Source: Platanthera guangdongensis
Lineage: Eukaryota > Streptophyta > Magnoliopsida > Asparagales > Orchidaceae
Length of the DNA stretch: 64,000 nt
Direction of reading: 5' to 3'
NCBI GenBank assembly: GCA_039583875.1
Contig: CM077159.1
Location: 101,516,287 to 101,580,286 of the forward strand
Part shown: positions 1 through 10,103 of the stretch, in pieces
Numbering within the stretch: the first letter of the stretch is position 1
Layout of the letters: each line of letters opens with the position of its first letter
Notes under the pieces: generated by a model
What the model saw: the letters and a program-made list of their open reading frames with translations, nothing else
Databases searched by the model: none
What the model was told of the DNA's origin: nothing
Program-made: the position numbers and the translations under genes

Positions 1-18
1 AATAAAGGAATGCGAAGC
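1..18 (-). pseudogene. E3 protease fragment (left piece)
   Basis: On the minus strand these bases encode Ala-Ser-His-Ser-Phe-Ile, which continues the aspartic-protease active-site motif whose first half lies at 19041-19090. The two halves are separated by element E1 with its 5-bp target duplication (14-18 and 19041-19045). The rest of E3 pol lies off the left edge. The upstream half already has the catalytic D-T region mutated and an in-frame stop, so this was a dead gene when E1 landed. Confidence 0.8.
14..18. repeat. E1 target site duplication, left copy (GAAGC)
   Basis: GAAGC directly precedes the E1 LTR start TGTAACAGCC; the matching GAAGC is at 19041-19045. Confidence 0.9.
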
Positions 19-56
19 TGTAACAGCCCAAAGTTCTGAAATAGGAAAATTTGGGT

Positions 57-634
57 GACACGGCCTGGGACACGGGCGTGTCCCAGGGCGTGTCAGGTGA
101 CACGGCCTGCGACACGGGCGTGTCGCAGGGCGTGTCGAGGTTGTGTCGACGATTGGGCTTTGTCTCGACGATTTTTGCTCTCGACGATTCGTCGAGAGGA
201 GGCACACGGCCCAAGACACGGGCGTGTCCAAGGCCGTGTCGCATGCTCGATGATTTTTGCTCGACGATCGTCGAGTGTCGAGAAGTGCGTGTCGAGTGTT
301 GAACACGGCCTGTGACACGGGCGTGTCACAGGGCGTGTCAAATCAGGCGACGAACTCAGCCCGCCGAAAGAATTCGACAGGGCGTGTCTTTGTGCCGTGT
401 CTGGGCACACGGCCTGGGACACGAGCGTGTCACAGGCCGTGTGAAGTCTCGGGATGATTTGGGATTTTTTTTCCCCAGGTACACGGCCACAGACACGGGC
501 GTGTCTGAAGGCGTGTTGGTGACACGGCCCATGACACGGGCGTGTCCCGTGGGCGTGTCACTGGTTTGGATAAGTCGGTTGACCACCGCTTGAGGCACAC
601 GGCCAGGCACACGGCCGTGTTCGAGGCCGTGTCG
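57..634 (+). repeat. Array of GC-rich hairpins in E1 U3
   Basis: About eight dyad units. The inner stem is GACACG-GG-CGTGTC, flanked by complementary arms and outer ACACGGCC / GGGCGTGT. The arms differ between units but stay paired: TGGGACACG with CGTGTCCCA (unit at 57), TGCGACACG with CGTGTCGCA (unit at 99), TGTGACACG with CGTGTCACA (unit near 302). Between units lie TCGACGATTCGTCGA-type palindromes. Reading frames through the array are spurious. Confidence 0.9.
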
Positions 635-774
635 GGTCAAAATTTGTGTTTTTGGCAGAATCGTGGCCGTCCATTCCTTCAGTCTGGATCCAAGGGCTGA
701 AAGCTCTTCTTCTTTTTCCTTAAGGGCCGAAGTCAGAGACTTACTTCTCATTTTCTTTGGCCTTCATCTTTCTT

Positions 775-820
775 CAAGAGAGAGAAAGAGAGAGAGAAAG
801 AAGGAGGAAGAAGGGAAGGG
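775..820 (+). promoter_or_regulatory. GA-rich tract upstream of gag exon 1
   Basis: Purine-rich (GA)n-like run about 100-145 bp upstream of the predicted gag start at 919. GA/CT repeats are common in plant 5' leaders, so this probably lies in the transcribed leader. That role is inferred from position only. Confidence 0.4.
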
Positions 821-918
821 GGCTGCTGTTGGTGGTGCTGCGGTTTACCGGCGAGAGATCCGAAGCCAGCGTTGCGGAGGAAACGATCTTGCAAGTCTTA
901 CAAGCAAGCTTTCAAGCC

Positions 919-942
919 ATGACACCGAAGCGATCGTCAAGG
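919..942 (+). CDS. Predicted gag exon 1 in E1 5' LTR
   Basis: ATG followed by seven codons (M-T-P-K-R-S-S-R here, M-A-P-K-R-S-S-R in the 3' LTR copy) and then the splice-donor-like AGG|GTAACG. The frame is open and would join codon-to-codon with the gag body, which begins GTG ACA CGA at 2711 directly after CCACCTTTAG. The gag body has no suitable upstream ATG. The otherwise divergent LTRs of E2 and E3 carry the same short reading frame and donor with synonymous differences, which argues for coding. Splicing is inferred, not shown. Confidence 0.72.
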
Positions 943-1223
943 GTAACGACTTTTCTTCCTAGCCATGTGAAGGCTTCCTTTTTGGCATATCTTTTGTGAT
1001 TTCCCCCACCAAGAGGTGGCTGATTTTGGGAATCTATGGGTGGATGCTTGAAATCCCCTTTGTATTGCATATAGATCCGGAAATGGAGTACGGAATAGGC
1101 ATGCTGTGTGAAGCCCATCTGGACAGGTTGGTCTGGATTGGTGATGTTGCATACGAACCGGAGAAGACTCCGTGATAAACGTGTCGTGTTAGGAGTCTAC
1201 GGGTTATACTTGCGAAAAGGAGT

Positions 1224-1492
1224 AGCAGGAAGTACTGGGGTGGTAGCCCAGGAAAATAGCCTTGTGATATTTTAGGTCCAACCTGTGAATGAGGCATAGG
1301 AAGTACTGGTGGGACCAGGAAAGACCCTTTTTGTGATGCTTGATGTCATAGGGTGTCCACCTGTGGAGCGAATCACAGGAAGTACTGGTGTGCCCAGGAA
1401 AGACCCCTGACATTTGTCATTTGCGGTGTCCACCTGTGACGGGAATTACAGGAAGTACTGGTGCGCCCAGGAAAGACCCGCTGTTGCTGTGA
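1224..1492 (+). repeat. Imperfect tandem repeats in E1 LTR
   Basis: Four imperfect copies of a unit of about 75 bp, each containing AGGAAGTACTGG followed by CCAGGAAA (near 1228, 1297, 1377 and 1450). The same set occurs in the 3' LTR at about 17772-18030. No function is apparent. Confidence 0.75.
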
Positions 1493-2496
1493 GGAAATGG
1501 GTATAGTGAAATACCTAGGCTTGAATGCCAGGAACAGGATTGGTGAGACCGACCCGCGCCTTTGATGTAGCCATGAGTACGCTGTACTCGGAGAAGGCAA
1601 GGAGATTTGAGCAACGGGGGGTGGAGGATCCGACCTGCGCTATGTCCGTCTGACGTGAGACCAAAAGTGCGGTCTGTTGGAGCGCATAACAAGAGTCTTC
1701 AGCCTGCGCGCCATGACACAAAGGGGGGCTACGGGCCATCCCGGTGTCCGAGGACTAACTCCGGCTGCACGCCACAGAGTAAATGCTCAAGAGAGTTACC
1801 GTTGGGTGATAACCCTGATACGGTGGTGGGCAAGAGGTTGCCAGAACACCAAGAATGTGCCCTGAGTGCACGGACCGTTGAGCCGGGTGGCGGACGGTTG
1901 TGATGGCTTGTGTGCGTGAAAGCACTTTTTGATGATATAGCTTGCCATACTTGTGATATGTTATCCCTGCAGGGAAAAATACCGCTGCCCCGAGAGAAGG
2001 GGTAGGGTCGTTATAATTTGGTCAGCTGAACGCTGACCGTTGCTTTTGTTTGCCACCGGTGGGTGGATTATCCTTGCACAGGTGCTGGAGACCCGAGCGG
2101 GACGCATAGAGGTTGATGCTCTTGCTGGTGTTGCTGCTGCTAGCTGCTAGCCCTCGAAGGCTAAGTGTGTTCTTTTGTGTGTTTTCTTTTAGTGTGGCCG
2201 GCCTGCGCGCCAAACCTGTTTTAGGCCACTGATTGAAAGCCCTGTAAGGCCATAAGGCCAACGCTTTTGATATGTTGTAAGACATTCCTATATGTATATA
2301 AAATGTGGAGTTTTATGTTTGGACATTCATGAGGAGTTCAAGTAGTTTAGGCTTCCGCTAGAATGCTTGTGATAGGTGCGATGCGCTACTCTGGTATCAT
2401 CCTGTACCTTCACCGACTGTTTTGTGATATATCCTGTGGGGCCCCGGCCGGACCTTCTAGAATATATCATATGAACTGATGGGGTTGTTACATTTT

Positions 2497-2505
2497 TGGT
2501 ATCGG
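2497..2505 (+). other. E1 primer binding site (initiator tRNA-Met, degenerate)
   Basis: TGGTATCGG starts 4 nt after the 5' LTR end. It resembles the initiator-Met PBS TGGTATCAGAGC but diverges after seven bases. Confidence 0.7.
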
Positions 2506-2636
2506 TTGTCTTAGTCTTTCCCTCTAGAAGTCGTGGCCGACTTCTTCTGTGGGGTGGCGAGCACGTGGTTGTGCACACCAAAGTCTACGATTGAACTCCT
2601 GAATGTCCATGATAGGAATGCATTTTGTATGTTTGA

Positions 2637-2652
2637 GGAACCTGCGTGTTCC
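2637..2652 (+). other. Conserved leader hairpin GGAAC-(6 nt)-GTTCC, E1
   Basis: GGAACCTGCGTGTTCC forms a 5-bp stem with a 6-nt loop. The identical sequence lies in the leader of E2 (12038-12053, minus) and E3 (20118-20133, minus), although the flanking leader is diverged. It falls inside predicted intron 1, so only unspliced RNA would carry it. A packaging or dimerisation role is a guess. Confidence 0.6.
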
Positions 2653-2710
2653 TATTTTGTGTTGTTTGCTTGGGTACGACCGCTAATGTATGTGTCTTGT
2701 CCACCTTTAG

Positions 2711-3833
2711 GTGACACGAAGTGGAGCTGGGCCGTCTGAGCCCCAGCGTTCTGATGAAAGTACGGCACCAGCTGCGGTGCCTACACCTCCACCGTCTGCA
2801 GATCATGTCCGTTTAGTTGCGGAGGCCTTGTATACCATGATCCAAGGTCAGCCATTGAGGCAGGAACAAGCAGCTGTGAGGACAGAATAGGTGGTGGCAA
2901 GGCCTGAACCTGTCGTGGAAGTGGTTCCTCGAGCGGCTGAGAAGCAGCTAACACGGTTTATGAGTTTCCATCCGCCTACGTTTTCGGGAGCGGGAACCCC
3001 GACGCAGGCTGAGGACTGGTTGTCGCGCGTCAAGCGAGTGTTGACGGCGATAGGAACGGCGGAGCACCAGAAGGTTACCTTAGCCACCTTCTTGCTTGAA
3101 GGAGAAGCGCGTTTATGGTGGGATGAGATGGAGTTGCATCATTTGGCGGGTCGTCCGTTAACCCAAGTGTCGATGGAAGAATTCTCCCGGCTCTTCCTGG
3201 CGAAGCACCTTCCTGTGGCTCAACAGATAGCCATGGAAAATGAATTCCAACAGTTGACTCAAGATGAGGGCAGTGTTGACGCGTACCTGCATGAGTTTAC
3301 TCACTTGGGGCGGTATGCGGGTTCGATCTTTGCGGATGAGTAGAGGAAGACGAATCGGTTCTATGAAGGGCTGAGGGACGAGCTGAGGTTCCTTGTGTCC
3401 AGTTCGGTGAACCAAGGTTTCCAAGCGTTGGTTGACACTGCGACCGCGTTAGAAAAAGACATGAAGAGGGTGCAAGGGAAGAGAGCGTTGGTGATGACGC
3501 AACCAGAGTGGAAGGCGCCCCGATCGGGAAAATCGTTTTATAGGAAGAGATGGGGCAAGAAGTCCAAGCCTAGTGGACAAGCTCCTTCATCAGTTGCAAC
3601 GGGAGCAACATCAGGGGCAACCTCGAAGCCAGACACTCGTACCTGCTTCAATTGTGGTCGGATGGGGCATATTGCGCGAGATTGTCGGATGCCGCCAAAG
3701 AGTGAAAAGAAGGCTGGAGCATCTTATGCAGAAAAAGGAAAGGCGGTGGTGGATTCCTCTGCCTCGCAGGCGCAACCCCGGGTCTACAATCTTAGCCTGC
3801 AGGAGGCCATCAAGCAGAGTGACGTGGTCACAG
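2711..3833 (+). pseudogene. E1 gag body (exon 2), two nonsense codons
   Basis: Encodes the retrotransposon structural Gag polyprotein. The capsid-like core is recognisable around FSGAGTPTQAEDWLSRVKR and continues through LWWDEMELHHL. The zinc knuckle CFNCGRMGHIARDC lies near the C-terminus, followed by the conserved RVYNLSLQEA tail. The frame opens at GTG (2711) directly after an acceptor-like TTTAG and has no ATG of its own; E2 and E3 gag do the same. In-frame TAG codons at 2888-2890 and 3341-3343 disable it. Homologous E2 gag has no stops (384 codons). The frame closes soon after ACAG|GTATGA at 3833/3834, the predicted intron 2 donor. Confidence 0.85.
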
Positions 3834-3924
3834 GTATGAGTTTAATTTTGCATATGCTATTGTCTGTATGCTTAGCTTAGTACCCCTCTGTTTGTGGTTT
3901 GTGTGTGTGACATGTTTGTCATTG
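3834..3924 (+). other. Predicted gag/pro intron 2 in E1, acceptor decayed
   Basis: Donor CAG|GTATGA interrupts a Gly codon after its first base. The matching acceptor position (3924, ...GTCATTG) should read AG for in-frame joining but reads TG, so the 3' site appears lost. Upstream AGs at 3875 and 3880 would not keep frame. The same junction has full GT-AG ends in E2 (10837-10762) and E5 (38306-38407). Confidence 0.5.
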
Positions 3925-5355
3925 GCTTTGTGATGATTCGGGACACGCTGGCGCGAGCACTGTTCGATACAGGGGCATCACATTCTTTTCTGTCTCGTGA
4001 GTTTCTTACGCGGCTTGGGATACCCAGTCGTGCAAAGACAGATAGCGTCAGAGTGGTGTTGCCGAATGGTTGTTGGATGCTTGTGGATCAAGCTTGCGAT
4101 GTGGCGGTTCAGTTAGGAAGTCGGGATTTTTGTTTAACCGCATTTGTTTTGCCAATATCGGAATTCGGTGTGATTTTTGGGATGGATTGGCTTGCGGAGC
4201 AGCATGCGATGATTGATTGCCAGTCCAAAGAAATCACGTTGGGCCAGAATACCGAACAGGAGACCAAGTTCACAGGTATGCGAGGAGTAGGCGGGACGTT
4301 GATGTCTGCACTCCAGATAGTCAAAGCTGTTCGGAAGGGTGCGGAGTGTTACTTTGCACTAATTCAGGCTGTTGAGCCTAAGACCACTTTGTGCGAGGTT
4401 CTGATTGTGGCAGAATTTACTTATGTGTTTCCCGCGGATCTCCCTGGGCTACCACCCCAGCGGGAGATTGAGTTCACAATTGAGTTGGTGCTAGGTGCGA
4501 AACCCGTGGCCCGCTCGCCATATCGCGTTGCGCCTAAAGAGATGGCGGAGTTGAAGGTTCAACTACAAGAAATGCTAGAGCAAGGTTATATCCGCCCAAG
4601 TATGTCACCTTGGAGCGCGCCTGTGCTTTTTGTAAAGAAGAAAGATGGTGGGTTACGGTTGTGTATTGATTACCGTGAATTGAATAAGCTGGCCGAGAAG
4701 AATAAGTATCCGATACCTCGGATTGATGAATTATTTGATCAGCTGGTGGGATCTACCATCTATTCGAAGTTGGACCTGAAGTCTGGTTATTACCAGTTAA
4801 GAATTCGGGAAGGTGACATTCCCAAAACCGCATTTGGAACGCGTTATGGGCACTATGAGTTCACAGTCATGCCCTTTGGATTGTGTAATGCGCCTTCGGT
4901 GTTTATGGATTTGATGCACCGTATTTTCCGTGAGTACCTGGATCTGTTTGTGATAGTGTTTATTGATGACATCCTGGTGTACTCGAAGTCCAAAGTTGAG
5001 CATGAGATTCACTTGCGGTTGGTGTTGAACACGTTGAGGCAAAATCAGCTATATGCCAAGTTCTCGAAGTGCGAGTTTTGGCTATCGTCAGTGGCATTTT
5101 TGGGCCATGTGGTGAGTGGAGCGGGCATTGCAGTGGATCCAGCGAAGATAAGAGCCATACAAGAATGGCCAATATTGTCTTCCGTGGCCGAGGTCAGGAG
5201 TTTCCTTGGACTTGCGGGCTACTATAGAAGATTTGTGGAGAACTTCTCGCGGATCGCTTTGCCGCTAACCACACTGACGCGAAAGGATCAGAAGTTTGTT
5301 TGGACGCCAGAGTGCGCACGAGCTTTTGACGAGCTGAAGGTTCGGTTGACCACGG
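3925..5355 (+). pseudogene. E1 pol part 1: protease and reverse transcriptase
   Basis: Continuous frame with aspartic protease ([11 protein letters not shown] near 3955-3990), linker, and an essentially complete Ty3-type [12 protein letters not shown], the fingers motif (LCIDYREL), the [11 protein letters not shown] block, the catalytic FIDDILVYS at about 4960-4985, and the thumb/connection up to the RNase H boundary. It stops where E2 inserted (TSD CACGG, 5351-5355); the frame resumes at 14517. Apart from the insertion I see no lesion. The true exon start is probably at 3925; the GTG at 3894 lies inside the predicted intron. Confidence 0.9.
5351..5355. repeat. E2 target site duplication, left copy (CACGG)
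   Basis: CACGG immediately before E2 (TGTAACACCC at 5356); the second copy is 14512-14516. Removing E2 and one copy keeps the E1 pol frame. Confidence 0.95.
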
Positions 5356-6642
5356 TGTAACACCCCCTATCCGTCGCATAGCATATAGCAGTAGGTCCGG
5401 CCGGGGCCCGACGCCATATACCACAGACAGACCGGGTGGTTACGTATGGAAACCATCCAACTAATCTCAACGTCCTACACAGAGCATTCTAGCGGAAGCA
5501 GTTTATAAGTTGCAAAACAAGAACCCAGCACAATCATGAATGTCCACTAACAGGATAATAGGAATGTTATTACAAAATACTCAAAAGTCGGCCTTAAGGC
5601 CTTACAAAATGTTTCACTTGTCTTTTACATGATTTCCAAACCTCGGCTCGCAGGCCGGCCATACATGAATAAAACATAAAACATTTCCACTTGGGCCTTC
5701 GAGGGCCAGCTTCGCAAAAAGGGCTTTAGCCCGCTATTGACCGCTTGGTCCAGCTGCACCTGCAAGCAAACAAACCACCGCACGGTGGCAAACAAAGCAA
5801 CGGTCAGCAATGCTGACCAAATTATAACGATCCCGCCCCCAACTCGGGGCGGCGATGCTCCTTCCCTGCATTTCATTAGCACGAGCGAGCAATGCATATA
5901 ACCATAGCCATTTCATCACAGACGTTGGCTCGTACGGCCACACGTCCCGTGCACTCAGGGCACATTCTCGGTGAACCGGTCGATGTTACGTCAATTAAAG
6001 CCATTAACATTCCGGACTCACCACCGCCACTTAGACGGTCATTCCTATGAGCAATTTGTCTTCATGGTATTGGTCACGTCAATTTAAGCCATCGACCACC
6101 GAAGACTCACATCTATGCCAACGGCGAGTGCCATGTAACTTTAGGTCTCTCTAACCCGAACGACATAAAGCGGGTACGGCTCCATCTAACCCGTGCTCAC
6201 ATCGCAACGGCAATTTAAGCCATTTGCGCGGGTCAAACTTTCACCGATTCCCGTTCTACCACAAATCACATAACCCCGTTATGTTCAAGTTGGCTCTCAG
6301 GCCACCAAGTTGGCAAGACCTCGTGTCCGCCCAGTTTTCCGGGTGCACCTTTGGGTTAGTCCCCAAGGCTCCCTGCTGCAATCTACCGCGTAGAAAACCC
6401 GAAAAACACCCAATAGCACGGAGTCTTCTCCGGCCTTATGCAATGCAACATCACCGATCCGAACTACATGTCCGGGTAGGCTTCAACCAAAATGCCTATG
6501 TCCGTTCTCGCATACGGACGCTAAACAACGGGGACTTTACATATCTACCCGAAGGAATGCCTCCAACTCTTCGCAAACTCGCGAGAGAGGGCTTCCTATG
6601 CTAAGAAAGAGAGCTATCATGCTCACAAGTGAGGATCGTTAC

Positions 6643-6666
6643 CCTTGCGTTCCTCTTTGGCGCCAT
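6643..6666 (-). CDS. Copy of predicted gag exon 1 in E2 3' LTR
   Basis: Reads M-A-P-K-R-N-A-R followed by AGG|GTAACG. It duplicates the functional position in the 5' LTR (13494-13517), differing by one synonymous base (AAC/AAT). In the 3' LTR it could only act as an outward-facing donor exon. Confidence 0.6.
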
Positions 6667-6952
6667 CGAAATGTAATCGGATAGAAATCACCGCGCTTGC
6701 GTTGCCTCCGTGGATCCGGAGTCGGCTTGCGATTCGGAGCTCCGAAGCTCCTCCAATGGCGGATCTAGCTCCTCTTCCTCTTGCCTTAGCTCTTCTTTCT
6801 CCAAGGGTTTGGAGAGAGGATAAGTAATGAAAAGTGGATTTTTCTTAAGTCAAACCCGTGTATATCCTCCCAGGAATCATCCCCAGCCGTCGGATCTCAA
6901 CCTAAGAAAACGAGCGGCTTTGATTCGGGGCTGAAATGCCCAATCTGGGCCG

Positions 6953-7592
6953 AACACGGCTTGGCACACGCCCGTGTCCAGGGCCGTGTGCCGCATTCGC
7001 CGTCAAAATCGAATCTTCTGAACACGCACACGGGTATCGAACACGCCCGTGTTCGAGCTGACACGCCCGTGTTCCAGCTGACACGGCCGTGTAGCCGGCC
7101 GTGTACCCATGATTTTTCCCCCGTTTCCAACCCGAGCACTGCACGGGTTCTAGGACACGCCCGTGTCCTTGCCCGTGTCACATTGACACGCCTGGGCCCC
7201 CAGGCCGTGTACACGGGACATTTCGTCGAGGGGAGAACGACGACTCGCTGACACGGCCTTGGACACGCCCGTGTCCGAGGCCGTGTGCCTTGTCTCGACG
7301 ACCGTCGAGTGAATCTCGACGATTTCACCTTGACGCTCGTCGACACGGGTCGACACGCCCGACGACACGCCCGTGTCGCGGGCCGTGTGCCCATTCTCGA
7401 CGAATCGTCGAGAATAACTCGACGATTTCACGACTAAGTGTCGACACGGGTCGACACGCACTGCGACACGCCCGTGTCGCAGGCCGTGTGCCCATTCTCG
7501 ACGAATCGTCAAGAATAACTCGACGACTTCGCGGCTAAGTGTCGACACACGCTTGACACGCCCTGGGACACGCCCGTGTCCCAGGCCGTGTG
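6953..7592 (-). repeat. Hairpin array in E2 3' LTR
   Basis: Repeated dyads with core ACACGCCCGTGT on the plus strand (GG loop in element sense) and complementary arms such as TGGGACACG/CGTGTCCCA and TGCGACACG/CGTGTCGCA. TCGACGAATCGTCGA palindromes lie between them. Same organisation as the E1 array but diverged in sequence. Confidence 0.9.
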
Positions 7593-7655
7593 CCTTCAGC
7601 CAGAAACCAAAACTGGCCCAAAACGTCCCCCTTTGCTCCTTTGAGTTTCGGGGCG

Positions 7656-10103
7656 TTACAACTCTACCCCTCTTAAAAGAATTTCGCCCACGAAATTACA
7701 TAAAGGGAAAAACATGTACAAAACAAAATTTGTACCTGAGCGGAACAACTCCGGATATTCGTCAAGCATCGTCTGCTCTCGCTCCCAGGAGAGCTCCTCA
7801 CGACCGCAATTGTCCCACCGGACTTTGACCATCCTGATCTCTTTATTGCGTAGCCGCTTGACCTCCGAGTCTTCAATCCGCACGGGCTTGACCTTTGTCG
7901 TTAGCCCACTATCCACCGGCACTTGATCGACCGCGATCACTTGCGTAGGCTCTTGCACCGCCTTCCTAAGTACCGAAATGTGGAATACATCGTGTAAACC
8001 ACTTAGCTCCACTGAAAGCTTCAACCTATAGGCCGCTTCTCCCACTCGCTCCAGAACCTCGAACGGTCCAAGGTACCTCGGGCTTAGCTTTTTCAATCGC
8101 CGCACCCGCGAGACACCCTTGAACGGCTTGATCTTCAAGTATACATAATCGCCCACAGCGAACTCCACGTTCCTGTGCTTGGCATTATAGTACTTTGCTT
8201 GCCGGTCCTGAGCCATGAGCAACCTCTCCCGAATGGTTCTTACCAAGGAAGTAGCATCCTCCACTTCCGATCGCTTATACAACTTTGACTCGCCCGTTTC
8301 TAACCAAGACAACGGCGTGCGACATCTTCTACCATAAAGGGCCTCGAAAGGCGCCATCTGAATACTTGCTTGGTAGCTGTTGTTGTATGCGAACTCCACC
8401 AAATAAAGATGGTCCTCCCATTGCTTTCCAAAGTCCAAGACACACATGCGAAGCATGTCTTCCATGGTTCTATTGACCCTCTCGGTCTGCCCATCCGTTT
8501 GTGGATGGAAGGCTGTGCTAAACTTCAGCTTTGTTCCCAACATTTGCTGCACCAGCCTCCAATCATTGGACGTGAACCGCCCATCACGGTCACTCACGAT
8601 GCTGCGGGGCACACCATGAAGCCGTACTATATTATCCACATAAAGCTTCGCCAGCTTCTCCACCGGATCGTCCTTCCTATGCGGAATAAAGTGCGACACC
8701 TTCGTTAATCGATCGACCACCACCCAAATGGCGTCGTTCCCCTTCTGCGACCTTGGCAAACCATGCACAAAGTCCATAGAGATGTCGTCGAATTTCCACT
8801 CCGGAATAGGCAAGGACTTAAGAAATCCTCCCGGCTTTTGGCACTCCGCCTTTACTAAGGCGCAGGTTTGGCACTTCGCTACGTATAGCGCCACATCCTT
8901 CTTCAAACCCGGCCACCAAAATAGCTTCTTGATATCGCGGTACATCTTCGTGCTCCCCGGGTGAATCGAGTACTTGGTATGGTGTGCCTCATACAACAAC
9001 TCCACCGGTAAATTGCCCACACTTGGGACGCACAAACGACCGTCTTTCCAAAGCAATCCGTCCTCCACGACGAATTGGGAATTTGACCCATCCAGGGCCT
9101 CTATCATGAACTGCTTCATATGAGCATCCATATCCAAAGCCTGCCGAATCCGATCAGCCAGGTCATATTGGACTTCAGTCCAATTTAGCACTGCTTCAGC
9201 GCTAGATTGTCTATCCACACAAACAATCTCCAACGCCTCCAGCTCCTGCACCAACCGCTCATCATGCACTGATAGCCAATTCGCTTGAGCTGGGGCTCGG
9301 CGACTCAATGCATCCGCAACCGCATTCCCTTTGCCAGGCACATAGTGGATCTTAAAAGTATAGTCCCCCAGGAACTCCATCCACCTACGCTGCCGCATAT
9401 TCAAATCTTTCTGATCTATTAGATACTTTAGGCTCTTGTGATCGGTGTAGATGTCAATCTTCACACCGTACAAATAATGCCTCCACAGCTTCAAGGCAAA
9501 AATCACGGCCGCCAATTCCATGTCGTGGACCGGATAATTCCTCTCGTGCACTTTTAGCTGTCTCGAGCCATAAGCTATCACGCTTCCGTGCTGCAGTAGC
9601 ACACAACCCAAACCGCTGCCTGAAGCATCGCTATATATCTCATAGCCTTCGGTCCTAACCGGCGAACTCAACACAGGCGTCGTGGTCAACCGACACTTTA
9701 ACTCCTCAAAAGCTCGCGCGCACTCCGGCGTCCAAACGAACTTATGATCCTTCCTCGTCAAAGTAGTGAGAGGTAGCGCTATCCGCGAGAAGTTCTCTAC
9801 GAAGCGCCTATAATAACCGGCAAGCCCCAAAAAGCTCCGGACTTCTGCTACCGTAGCAAGCTCAGGCCACTCCCGTATCGCAACAATCTTCGCCGGATCC
9901 ACCGCAATACCCTCTCCACTCACTATATGCCCGAGGAACGCTACTGAGGATAGCCAAAACTCGCACTTCGAGAACTTGGCATACAACTGGTTTCTCCTGA
10001 GTGTCTCCAACACCAAATGGAGATGCTTGAAGTGATCCTCCTCACTTTGCGAGTACACCAAAATATCGTCGATGAAGACGATCACGAAATGGTCTAGGTA
10101 CTC
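7656..10103 (-). pseudogene. E2 pol part 2: RT end, RNase H, integrase, chromodomain-like tail
   Basis: Long open frame starting in the RT palm at the catalytic FIDDILVYS. It continues through the connection and RNase H ([15 protein letters not shown], with [10 protein letters not shown]), the zinc-binding HHCC integrase domain ([12 protein letters not shown] ... [11 protein letters not shown]), and the integrase core with D, D and E in [17 protein letters not shown] and [12 protein letters not shown]. It ends in a chromodomain-like [18 protein letters not shown]. The frame runs on through the polypurine tract, and its stop (TAA) is provided by the first bases of the LTR. It is out of frame with part 1 because of the deletion at 10103/10104. 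Confidence 0.92.
7661..7674 (-). other. E2 polypurine tract
   Basis: On the minus strand AAGAGGGGTAGAGT lies directly before the 3' LTR start TGTAACGCCCC. Confidence 0.85.

Larger units (their letters stand above)
19..2492 (+). repeat. E1 5' LTR (2474 bp)
   Basis: Starts TGTAACAGCC, ends GGTTGTTACA, and matches 16580-19040 along its whole length. Order inside: hairpin array (57-634), GA-rich leader-like tract (775-820), predicted gag exon 1 with splice donor (919-942), imperfect tandem repeats (1224-1492), then a long U5-like region. No convincing TATA box is visible between the hairpin array and the exon. Confidence 0.93.
943..2710 (+). other. Predicted intron 1 (U5 + PBS + leader), E1
   Basis: Runs from donor GTAACG at 943 to acceptor CCACCTTTAG ending at 2710 (1768 nt). 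It contains the distal LTR, the primer binding site and a conserved leader hairpin (2637-2652), so a spliced transcript would lack the signals needed for reverse transcription. The equivalents in E2 and E3 are 1512 and 1491 nt. Inference from conserved ends and reading frame. Confidence 0.62.
5356..7660 (-). repeat. E2 3' LTR (2305 bp)
   Basis: On the plus strand it runs TGTAACACCC...GGGGCGTTACA. In element orientation it is the 3' LTR. It contains the hairpin array (6953-7592) and a copy of predicted gag exon 1 with donor (6643-6666). Confidence 0.95.

Noticed and set aside
57..634. CRISPR-like pattern of repeated palindromes
   Set aside because: Units vary, spacing is irregular, there are no unique spacers or cas genes, and the array is part of plant LTRs.
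3834..3924. Programmed +1 or -1 frameshift as the E1 gag-pol mechanism
   Set aside because: The gap between frames is about 90 nt with no slippery site, and the homologous position in E2 and E5 has GT-AG intron ends.
6897..7394. Long open frames with repeating Thr-Arg-Ala-Cys or His-Gly-Arg-Val peptides on both strands
   Set aside because: They are translations of the hairpin arrays; the same pattern appears in all frames and wherever arrays occur.
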